DNA of 64,000 nucleotides from Xanthomonas rydalmerensis (GTDB lineage: Bacteria; Pseudomonadota; Gammaproteobacteria; Xanthomonadales; Xanthomonadaceae): NCBI RefSeq assembly GCF_033170385.1, contig NZ_CP126170.1, forward strand, positions 2,566,001 to 2,630,000, in the 5' to 3' direction. The position numbers were made by a program, and so were the translations under genes. Below the pieces are notes generated by a model. That model worked only from the letters and a program-made list of their open reading frames with translations, did no database searches and was not told the origin of the DNA. This document shows positions 38,260 to 45,072 of this stretch, piece after piece; the stretch's first letter is position 1; every line of letters starts with the position of its first letter.

Positions 38260-40011
38260 ATGAGCGCCGTACCCGACGACATCGCTGCCGACTTCATCAT
38301 CGAGGCCCAGGAGATCCTGGACCGGCTCGGCGAGCAGTTGGTGTCGCTGGAGCAGGCGCCCGAGGACAGCGGCCAGCTCAACGCCGTGTTCCGCGGCTTC
38401 CACACGCTCAAGGGCGGCGCCGGCTTCCTGGCGATCAACGCCATGGTCGAGCTGTGCCACGCCGCGGAGGAAACCCTGGGCATGGCCCGCGCCGGCCAGG
38501 CCACCCTGCAGGCGCGGCACTTCGACGCCGCGCAGCAGTCGCTGGACTACCTGCAGTCGATGCTCGACGCCTTCGGCAGCGGCCAGGAGCCGCCGCGTGC
38601 GCCAGCGGAACTGATCGCGCAGTTCGACGCGCACGGCGATGCCGCCCCGGCACCGGCCCCGGCCAAGAGCGCCGCGCCGGCGCCCGCCCCCGCAGCGGCC
38701 ACCGCCGCGGCCGCGGGGGATCTGATCAGCGACGACGAATTCGAAGCGCTGCTGGACCAGTTGCACGGCGATGCGCCGCCGACGGCCACGCCGCAGGCGC
38801 TGCAGCCGGCGCCGCGCGCGCCCAGCGCCGCGCCCAAGGCCGCGGCCGCCCCGGCCAAGGCCGCCGAACCCGAACACACCGTGCGTGTGGACACCAAGCG
38901 CCTGGACGCGATCGTCAACCTGATCGGCGAACTGGTGCTCTCGCGCAACCGACTCAAGACCCTGCGCGTGCGCCTGCGCGACGAGGAACTGGACCGCGCG
39001 GTCAGCAGCCTGGACATCGCCACCGCGCGCCTGCAGTCGGCGGTCATGCGCACGCGCATGCAGCCGGTCGGCAAGGTGTTCTCGCGCTTCCCCAAGGTCG
39101 CGCGCGACGTCGCCCGCTCCCTCAACAAGGAAGTGGAACTGGAACTGATCGGCGCCGATACCGAACTGGACCGCAACCTGGTCGAGGCGCTGGCCGATCC
39201 GCTGGTGCACCTGGTGCGCAACGCCATCGACCACGGCATCGAGGCGCCGGCGCTGCGCGAGGCCACCGGCAAGCCGCGCGGCGGCCACGTGCGCCTGTCG
39301 GCGCAGCAGGAAGGCGACTACGTCAGCATCGAGGTGCAGGACGACGGCGCCGGCATCGACCCGGAACGGCTACGCGCCAAGGCCCGCGAGAAGGGCCTGA
39401 TCGACCCCGAGGCCGCAGCCCGCCTGACCACCGAGGAATGCCTGCACCTGGTGTTCCTGCCCGGCTTCTCGACCAAGGCCGAAGTCACCGATATCTCCGG
39501 CCGCGGCGTCGGCATGGACGTGGTGCAGTCGCGCATCCGCGAACTCAGCGGACAGATCCAGATCCAGTCGGAACTGGGTCGCGGCAGCCGCTTCCTGATC
39601 CGCGTGCCGCTGACCCTGGCGATCCTGCCGACCCTGCTGGTGCAGGCCGGCGACACCGTCTACGCACTGCCGCTGGCGCGCGTGGTGGAAGTGCTGCACG
39701 CCCCGCGCCGCTCGCTGGGCTGGTTCGACGGCCGCGCCGTGCTCGACCGGCAGTCGCATACCCTGCCACTGGTGGACCTGCGCCAGTGGCTCAACATCGA
39801 CGCCCCGCAACTGCCGCTGCTGACCGTGGTGGTGCTGCAGGCCGGCGAATCGCGCATGGGCCTGGTCGTGGACCAGGTCCGCGGCCGCGAGGAAGTGGTG
39901 ATCAAGCCGCTGCCGCGCTCCCTGCGCGGCCTGCCTGGCTACGCCGGCGCCACCCTCATCGGCGACGGCCGCCTGGCGCTGATCCTGGATGTGGATGGCT
40001 TGAAGGCCTGA
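38260..40011 (+). CDS. cheA: Chemotaxis histidine kinase CheA, first copy
   Basis: A 583-residue CheA. The Hpt domain carries phospho-acceptor H48 (HTLKGGAGF). An Ala/Pro linker contains the short motif ISDDEFEALLDQLHG instead of a full P2 domain; a similar peptide occurs in pseudomonad CheA. Dimerisation, HATPase (LVHLVRNAIDHGIE, GRGVGMDVV) and C-terminal CheW-like domains follow. The missing folded P2 suggests a different way of docking CheY. It closes the fliA-cheYZA series. Confidence 0.95.
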   Translation: MSAVPDDIAADFIIEAQEILDRLGEQLVSLEQAPEDSGQLNAVFRGFHTLKGGAGFLAINAMVELCHAAEETLGMARAGQATLQARHFDAAQQSLDYLQSMLDAFGSGQEPPRAPAELIAQFDAHGDAAPAPAPAKSAAPAPAPAAATAAAAGDLISDDEFEALLDQLHGDAPPTATPQALQPAPRAPSAAPKAAAAPAKAAEPEHTVRVDTKRLDAIVNLIGELVLSRNRLKTLRVRLRDEELDRAVSSLDIATARLQSAVMRTRMQPVGKVFSRFPKVARDVARSLNKEVELELIGADTELDRNLVEALADPLVHLVRNAIDHGIEAPALREATGKPRGGHVRLSAQQEGDYVSIEVQDDGAGIDPERLRAKAREKGLIDPEAAARLTTEECLHLVFLPGFSTKAEVTDISGRGVGMDVVQSRIRELSGQIQIQSELGRGSRFLIRVPLTLAILPTLLVQAGDTVYALPLARVVEVLHAPRRSLGWFDGRAVLDRQSHTLPLVDLRQWLNIDAPQLPLLTVVVLQAGESRMGLVVDQVRGREEVVIKPLPRSLRGLPGYAGATLIGDGRLALILDVDGLKA

Positions 40012-40041
40012 GGGGCCGGGATTGGGGAATGGGGATTGGGG
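40012..40041 (+). repeat. Plus-strand G-quadruplex motif after cheA
   Basis: Five G-runs (40012-15, 40018-20, 40024-27, 40031-34, 40038-41) are separated by CC, ATT, AAT and ATT. This satisfies the four-run quadruplex pattern with short loops. It starts immediately at the cheA stop. Confidence 0.85.
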
Positions 40042-40080
40042 AGTCGTAAGAGCGGCTTCCCTGGCGCTTCTCTGCTTCTT

Positions 40081-40324
40081 GTAGGAGCGGCTTCAGCCGC
40101 GACGCGGTGAGGCTGGGACTCGGGAATCGGGATTGGGGAATCGCAAAAGCGGCTCGCCGCCGCATCGGTTCCCTTGTAGGAGCGGCTTCAGCCGCGACGC
40201 CGTGAAGCCGGGATCGGAGCTTGGCGATCGCACGCGCGGCGCACTACTCCCTACCGACACGATCCGAACGATCGTGCATAGGCACGCGCCAAGGTCAGCG
40301 CGTCGCGGCTGAAGCCGCTCCTAC
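40081..40324. repeat. Three REP-like palindromic elements between cheA and motC
   Basis: GTAGGAGCGGCTTCAGCCGC occurs at 40081 and 40176 in direct orientation and as its reverse complement at 40305-40324 (element 40300-40324). Each unit is itself a partial palindrome. Together they can form a large cruciform-like hairpin. No gene lies in 40012-40429. Confidence 0.9.
40115..40138 (+). repeat. Second plus-strand G-quadruplex motif
   Basis: GGG-ACTC-GGG-AATC-GGG-ATT-GGGG, four runs with loops of 3-4 bases, between the first two REP-like units. Confidence 0.8.
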
Positions 40325-40364
40325 GACACACCGACCAACCCGCCGCGCTCGCGCGCTTGCGACT

Positions 40365-40394
40365 CCCCAATCCCGAATCCCGAATCCCCAACCC
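40365..40394 (-). repeat. Minus-strand G-quadruplex motif upstream of motC
   Basis: C-runs at 40365-68, 40372-74, 40379-81, 40386-89 and 40392-94 recur at close to a 7-bp period and are the inverted counterpart of the G-runs at 40012. The motif ends two bases before the sigma-28 -35 element of motC. Confidence 0.83.
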
Positions 40395-40395
40395 A

Positions 40396-40422
40396 TCAAG
40401 TCCCCCGCCCCCTGGCCGATAC
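40396..40422 (+). promoter_or_regulatory. Sigma-28 promoter of motC, close to the ATG
   Basis: TCAA at 40396-40399 is followed after 15 bp by GCCGATAC (40415-40422), ten of twelve consensus positions. The motC ATG begins 7 bp later, so transcription should start at or within a base or two of the initiation codon. Confidence 0.72.
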
Positions 40423-40429
40423 CTCCTGC

Positions 40430-41170
40430 ATGGACAAGCTCAGTCTCATTGGCCTGCTGTTGGCGATTCTGTCGCTGATCGGCGGCAGCATCCTCAAGGG
40501 CGCCGGCATTTCGGCGCTGTGGTCGCCGGCTGCGTTCGTGATCGTGATCGTCGGCACCGTCGCCGCGATCCTGGTGCACACCCCGCCTTCCGTGTTCCGG
40601 CGTGCGTTCCAGATCGCCAAGTGGCTGCTGTGGCCGCCGCCGAGCGATCGCCAGGCGCTGCTCAAGCAGATCGTGGAATGGAGCAACATCGCCCGCCGCC
40701 AGGGCCTGCTCGGCCTCGAGAACCAGGTGCCGCAGCAGCAGGATCCGTTCGTGCGCAAGGGCCTGCAGATGCTGGTGGACGGCGTGGAGCCGGAAGCCAT
40801 CCGGCACATGCTGGAGATCGACCTGGAAGGCCAGGAACACTGCGACCTGGCCGCGGCCAAGGTGTTCGAGGGCATGGGCATCTACGCGCCGACCCTGGGC
40901 ATCATCGGCGCGGTGCTGGGCCTGATCGCGGTGATGAAGAACCTGGCCGACCCGAGCAAGCTCGGCCACGGCATCGCCGCCGCGTTCACCGCCACCATCT
41001 ACGGCATCGCCTCGGCCAACCTGCTGTTCCTGCCCATGGCCGCCAAGCTCAAGAGCGTGATCAAGCACAGTTGCGGCGAGCGCGAAATGATCATCGAAGG
41101 GTTGATCGCCATCGCCCAGGGCGAGAACCCGCGCAACATCGAATCGAAACTGGCCGGATTCTTGCATTGA
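40430..41170 (+). CDS. motC: Flagellar stator protein MotC (MotA family)
   Basis: A 246-residue MotA/TolQ/ExbB-family proton-channel subunit with four membrane helices, two near the N terminus (LIGLLLAILSLIGGSIL; AFVIVIVGTVAAILVH) and two in the C-terminal half (YAPTLGIIGAVLGLIAVMKN; TIYGIASANLLFLPMAAKL). The Pro-rich turn and the FVRKGLQMLVDG loop are typical of MotC. The start codon has no Shine-Dalgarno and coincides with the predicted transcript start. It forms a stator with the next gene product. Confidence 0.94.
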   Translation: MDKLSLIGLLLAILSLIGGSILKGAGISALWSPAAFVIVIVGTVAAILVHTPPSVFRRAFQIAKWLLWPPPSDRQALLKQIVEWSNIARRQGLLGLENQVPQQQDPFVRKGLQMLVDGVEPEAIRHMLEIDLEGQEHCDLAAAKVFEGMGIYAPTLGIIGAVLGLIAVMKNLADPSKLGHGIAAAFTATIYGIASANLLFLPMAAKLKSVIKHSCGEREMIIEGLIAIAQGENPRNIESKLAGFLH

Positions 41171-41177
41171 GTTGCCA

Positions 41178-42125
41178 ATGGCCCGCAAGCACTCCCACGA
41201 CGAGCACGCCAACCACGAGGCATGGGCCATCCCCTATGCCGACCTGATGACGTTGCTGCTCGCCTTCTTCGTGGTGATGTACGCGCTGTCCACGATCAAC
41301 GAAGCCAAGTACCGGGTGATGGCCGACGCGATGAGCGCCGCGTTCGGCGGTACCCCCAAGACCCTGCGCCCGGTGCAGGTCGGCGACCAGGCCTTGCAGG
41401 GCCAGGGCGGCGAGCGCCCGACCCCGATCAAGTCCAGCCCGGCGCTGACCCTGCCCGATCCCAACCGCCTGCCCTCCGGCAATGCGCAGCGCGGCGACGA
41501 CCTGCGCGACGCGCAGCAGTTGCGCCGCGCGCAACGCCAGCTCGACAGCATCGCCGACCGTCTCGGCGCCGCGCTGGCGCCGCTGATCCAGAAGAAGCTG
41601 ATCACCGTGCGCCGCGCCGGGCTGTGGATCGAAGTGGAGATCAACAGCGACATCCTGTTCGGCTCTGGCTCGGCCGCGCTGGACCAGAGCGCGCGCGCCA
41701 CCCTGGCGGAACTGGCGCAGGTGCTGGCCGGCGTGCCCAACGGGGTGCGCGTGGAGGGCTACACCGACAACACCCCGATCGCCACCTTGCAGTTCCCGTC
41801 GAACTGGGAACTGTCGGCGGCGCGCGCGGCCAGCGTGGTCCACCTGTTCGCCGACCAGGGCCTGCAGCCCTCGCGGCTGTCGATGATCGGCTACGGCCAG
41901 TTCCGCCCGCGCGCCAGCAACGACACGCCGGCCGGCCGCAACGCCAACCGCCGCGTGGTGCTGGTGATCCTGGCCGATTCCGGCGACAGCAGCGATCCGA
42001 CGCCGTCGGCCCCCGACCGTTTGAGCGCCGGCGCCGCGCCGGCCACTTCGACCCCCCCCGCCGCGGCGGCCGCCGGCAATGCCGGCGGTTCCCGCGCAGT
42101 ACCTGCCATTGAAGGAGTCAACTGA
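41178..42125 (+). CDS. motD: Flagellar stator protein MotD (MotB family)
   Basis: A 315-residue partner of MotC. A basic N terminus is followed by the plug/transmembrane helix YADLMTLLLAFFVVMYALS with proton-carrying D22. The OmpA-like peptidoglycan-binding domain is in the C-terminal half (VEGYTDNTPI, ELSAARAASVV). The tail is Pro/Ala rich. A TTG six bases upstream is an alternative start; ATG 41178 is standard. It ends overlapping the ParA-like gene (TGATG). Confidence 0.93.
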   Translation: MARKHSHDEHANHEAWAIPYADLMTLLLAFFVVMYALSTINEAKYRVMADAMSAAFGGTPKTLRPVQVGDQALQGQGGERPTPIKSSPALTLPDPNRLPSGNAQRGDDLRDAQQLRRAQRQLDSIADRLGAALAPLIQKKLITVRRAGLWIEVEINSDILFGSGSAALDQSARATLAELAQVLAGVPNGVRVEGYTDNTPIATLQFPSNWELSAARAASVVHLFADQGLQPSRLSMIGYGQFRPRASNDTPAGRNANRRVVLVILADSGDSSDPTPSAPDRLSAGAAPATSTPPAAAAAGNAGGSRAVPAIEGVN

Positions 42126-42907
42126 TGCGCATCTGGGCGATCGCCAACCAGAAAGGTGGCGTGGGCAAGACCACCACCACGCTGGCCATGGGCCGTGGGC
42201 TGGCCATGCTCGGGCACCGCGTGCTGATGCTCGATCTCGATCCGCACGCCTCGCTGACCCGGGCCTTCGACGTGCCGCAGGAACCGCAGCCGCCGGGCGT
42301 GCTGGACCTGTTCGGGACCCCGCCGGGCGAACTGGCCGCGCTGGCCCGCGACACCGCGGTCGAGCGGCTGAGCTTCGTCTGCGGGCAGACCGCGCTGGCC
42401 ACGCTGGAACGGCGTAGCGCCAACCAGCCCGGTTTGGGCCTGGCGCTGCAGCAGGCCATGGCCCGCCACGCCGGCCAGCACGACTACATCCTGCTCGACT
42501 GCCCACCGACCCTGGGCCTGCTGATGATCAATGCGCTGGCCGCGGCCGACCGCGTGATCATCCCGACCCAGGCCGAGCCGCTGGCCCTGCACGGCCTAGC
42601 CAGCATGGTCCGCACCGTGGACATGGTCGAACGCTCGCGGCGCCGGCCGCTGCCCGCCTCGATCCTGCCGACCCTGTTCGACAAGCGCACCCGCGCCGGC
42701 AACGAGACCCTGCGACAGATGCAGGACAGCTACGGCGAACGGGTGTGGGAAGACGCGATCCCGGTCGACACCAAGATCTGCAACGTCAAGGCGCTGACCG
42801 TGGCCGGCGCGGCGGGCGACTACCCCGGCCGCGGTCTGGCCGCCTACCGCCGCGCGCTGGAATGGCTGCTGGCCAGCGACGCGACGCCGATGGAGCAAGC
42901 CGCATGA
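42125..42907 (+). CDS. ParA-family ATPase (ParC-like chemotaxis array positioning)
   Basis: A 260-residue ParA ATPase with deviant Walker A KGGVGKTTTT at residues 10-19, LDLDPHASLT and LLDCPPTLGLLMINAL. In Vibrio and Pseudomonas the ParA homologue ParC sits between motD and a CheW-like gene and places chemoreceptor arrays at the cell pole. The same order here (motC-motD-parA-cheW-like) supports that role rather than plasmid or chromosome partition. It overlaps both neighbours. Confidence 0.87.
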   Translation: MRIWAIANQKGGVGKTTTTLAMGRGLAMLGHRVLMLDLDPHASLTRAFDVPQEPQPPGVLDLFGTPPGELAALARDTAVERLSFVCGQTALATLERRSANQPGLGLALQQAMARHAGQHDYILLDCPPTLGLLMINALAAADRVIIPTQAEPLALHGLASMVRTVDMVERSRRRPLPASILPTLFDKRTRAGNETLRQMQDSYGERVWEDAIPVDTKICNVKALTVAGAAGDYPGRGLAAYRRALEWLLASDATPMEQAA

Positions 42908-44262
42908 GCACCCCCGGCATCATCGACGATTACCTGGAAGGCCTGCTCCACGACGTGATCGCCGAGGAGCAGAAGGCACCGCCAGCGAACCCCACGCCGG
43001 TCGCCGACGTGGACGCGGACGCCGAGATCCCGGCACCCGCCACCGCCGGTCCGACGCCCGAACAGATCGCCGCCGCGGTCCTGGCCGAAGCCGACTCCGA
43101 TCCGGCCCTGGCCGGCATCATGTCGCAGCAGGCGCTCGCGCCCGCGCCGGCCGGCCCGACACCCGAACAGATCGCCGCCGCGGTCCTGGCCGAAGCCGAC
43201 TCCGATCCGGCCCTGGCCGGCATCATGTCGCAGCAAGCACTCACGCCCGCGCCGGCCGGCCCAACGCCCGACGAGATCGCCGCCGCGGTCCTGGCCGAAG
43301 CCGATTCCGATCCGGCCCTGGCCGGCATCATGTCCCAGCAGGCACTCGCGCCCGCGCCGGCCGGTCCGACGCCCGAAGAGATCGCCGCCGCGGTCCTGGC
43401 CGAAGCCGATTCCGATCCGGCCCTGGCCGGCATCATGTCCCAGCAGGCACTCGCACCCGCGCCGGCCGGTCCGACGCCCGAACAGATCGCTGCCGCGGTC
43501 CTGGCCGAAGCCGATTCCGATCCGGCCCTGGCCGGCATCATGTCGCAGCAGGCACCCGTTGCCGCGCTCACGCCGGCCGAGCAGGCCGAGCGCCAGGCCG
43601 ACCTGGACGTGGTCGCGGCGATGGAGCGGCAACGCGCCACAACGCCGCGCAATCTCGCCGCCGAAGACGATGCCGCCGCCGCGCGTGCGGTCCAGCGCCC
43701 GCCGATGGCGGTGCCGCCGGAACGGCGCGCAGAAGCCAGCCGCGCACAGGCGGCCGGAGCGAAGCTGCCGCCGAATCTGCAGGCCTTCATGGCGCCGAGC
43801 GTGCCGCACGGCTCGGCCATCGCCCCCGAGCGCTTGGCCGAGCGCAGCACCCGCTGGCTGCGCCTGCGCTGCGGCGAGCAGGCCTACGCACTGGAACTGC
43901 TGAAGGTGCAGGAAGTGGTGCTGCCGGTGCCGCTGCTGGCGCTGCGTGGCACGCCACCGGCGATGCTGGGCATCATGAACCTGCGCGGCCAGGTGGTGCC
44001 GGTGATCGACCTGGGCCTGCACCTGGGCGCGGCGCCGATCGAGATGGACATGCTGACCCGGGTGGTGGTGCTGGAAGAGAACGGCGAGACCCTGGGCCTG
44101 CGCGTGTCCGCGGTGGAAGACGTGGCCAGCCTGCGCGACCAGCAGATCGAACCGCCGGACAACGCCCGCATCTGCCGCATTTCCAACCATCTGTTCCGCG
44201 GCGTGGCGCGTCTGGCGCAACAGCCGATGATCCTGCTCGACGCCGAGCAACTGCTGCACTGA
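42904..44262 (+). CDS. CheW-like ParP-type coupling protein with five internal repeats
   Basis: A 452-residue protein. An acidic N terminus (residues 1-48) is followed by five 35-residue repeats (residues 49 to ~217), a basic Ala-rich linker and a C-terminal CheW domain from about 316 (RWLRLRCGEQAYALELLKVQ, LGIMNLRGQVVPVIDLGLHL). ParP proteins of Vibrio and Pseudomonas combine an N-terminal ParC-binding region and a CheW-type domain that contacts MCPs and CheA; this fits. ATG 42904 overlaps the parA stop; the longer frame upstream is inside parA. No separate small CheW gene is in the window. Confidence 0.85.
   Translation: MSTPGIIDDYLEGLLHDVIAEEQKAPPANPTPVADVDADAEIPAPATAGPTPEQIAAAVLAEADSDPALAGIMSQQALAPAPAGPTPEQIAAAVLAEADSDPALAGIMSQQALTPAPAGPTPDEIAAAVLAEADSDPALAGIMSQQALAPAPAGPTPEEIAAAVLAEADSDPALAGIMSQQALAPAPAGPTPEQIAAAVLAEADSDPALAGIMSQQAPVAALTPAEQAERQADLDVVAAMERQRATTPRNLAAEDDAAAARAVQRPPMAVPPERRAEASRAQAAGAKLPPNLQAFMAPSVPHGSAIAPERLAERSTRWLRLRCGEQAYALELLKVQEVVLPVPLLALRGTPPAMLGIMNLRGQVVPVIDLGLHLGAAPIEMDMLTRVVVLEENGETLGLRVSAVEDVASLRDQQIEPPDNARICRISNHLFRGVARLAQQPMILLDAEQLLH
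43048..43557 (+). repeat. Five 105-bp coding repeats in the CheW-like gene
   Basis: Copies start at 43048, 43153, 43258, 43363 and 43468, exactly 105 bp apart. Each encodes GPTPEQIAAAVLAEADSDPA followed by LAGIMSQQ and a Pro/Ala hinge; differences are a few synonymous bases and E/D/Q changes at one position. The last unit is cut short after SQQA. High DNA identity implies recent expansion or ongoing homogenisation. Confidence 0.97.
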
Positions 44263-44313
44263 GCGATGCGGCGGGCGGCAACTGGGAACGGTGCCGCACT
44301 TTCCAACCGCCGC

Positions 44314-44340
44314 TAAAGCTTTTCAGGCCACGGCCGTTAT
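44314..44340 (+). promoter_or_regulatory. Sigma-28 promoter of the STAS-cheY-cheA operon
   Basis: TAAA at 44314-44317, 15 bp, then GCCGTTAT at 44333-44340: a perfect -35 and six of eight -10 positions. It lies about 30 bp before the STAS gene, in the only gap in this stretch. Confidence 0.8.
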
Positions 44341-44370
44341 CTGCCATAGAACCATTGGTGCGGAGTAATG

Positions 44371-44679
44371 ATGAGCACAGTCCCTCTTGGCGAGGATCTC
44401 GGCATCGAGACCAGCGCCGACCTGAAACAACGCCTGACCGCGTTCCTTGCGGCGGACGACGTGCTGCGTCTGGACGCCGGCGAAGTGCGCCGCATCCATA
44501 CCGCGTCCGTCCAGGTGCTGTGCGCATTCGTCGACGCCCGTCGCAAGGATGGCAAGCGCACCGAATTCGAGGCCTGCAACGCCACCTTTCGCGACGCGGC
44601 ACGCCTGCTAGGGGTCAGCGAATCGCTGGGCCTTCCTGCAACCCCTGACAATCTGAAATCTGTGGAGAACGCGGCATGA
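44371..44679 (+). CDS. STAS-domain protein
   Basis: A small (102-residue) STAS protein of the SpoIIAA/MlaB type. At the place of the usual D-S-S-G motif it reads IHTASVQVLCAF, so the standard phospho-acceptor Ser is not obvious, although a Thr is retained. Such genes often precede a CheY/CheA pair, where they may tune signalling by binding; the partner is not known. ATG 44371 is favoured over ATG 44368 because GGAG at 44362 is then five bases away. It overlaps cheY by ATGA. Confidence 0.84.
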   Translation: MSTVPLGEDLGIETSADLKQRLTAFLAADDVLRLDAGEVRRIHTASVQVLCAFVDARRKDGKRTEFEACNATFRDAARLLGVSESLGLPATPDNLKSVENAA

Positions 44680-45041
44680 GCGCACGTATCTTGGTAGTGG
44701 ACGATTCGGCGTCGATGCGCCAGATGGTCTCCTTCGCCCTCACCTCGGCCGGCTTTGCCGTCGAAGAAGCAGAAGACGGCGCGGTCGCGCTGGGCCGCGC
44801 CAAGGGCCAGCGCTTCAACGCGGTGGTCACCGACGTCAACATGCCGAACATGGACGGCATCACCCTGATCCGCGAACTGCGGCAGCTGCCGGACTACAAG
44901 TTCACCCCGATGCTGATGCTGACCACCGAGTCGGCGGCGGAGAAGAAGTCCGAGGGCAAGGCCGCCGGTGCCACCGGCTGGCTGGTCAAGCCGTTCAATC
45001 CCGAACAGCTGATCGCCACCGTCCAGAAAGTCCTGGGCTGA
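44676..45041 (+). CDS. cheY: Second CheY response regulator
   Basis: A 121-residue receiver domain with D9/D10, phospho-acceptor D53 (TDVNMPNMDG), TTES switch and K105 (LVKPF). It belongs to the class of CheY encoded next to CheA/STAS and differs from the FliM-binding CheY at 37254. It may serve as a phosphate sink or a separate output for the second kinase. It is coupled to the STAS gene and lies 31 bp before cheA2. Confidence 0.92.
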   Translation: MSARILVVDDSASMRQMVSFALTSAGFAVEEAEDGAVALGRAKGQRFNAVVTDVNMPNMDGITLIRELRQLPDYKFTPMLMLTTESAAEKKSEGKAAGATGWLVKPFNPEQLIATVQKVLG

Positions 45042-45072
45042 TCCCTCTCCTCCTTTTCCGGATTCCCGCCCC

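Noticed and set aside
42125..42907. ParA homologue as evidence for a plasmid or chromosome partition locus
   Set aside because: No ParB or parS is seen; its place between motD and a CheW-like gene matches chemotaxis-array ParC.
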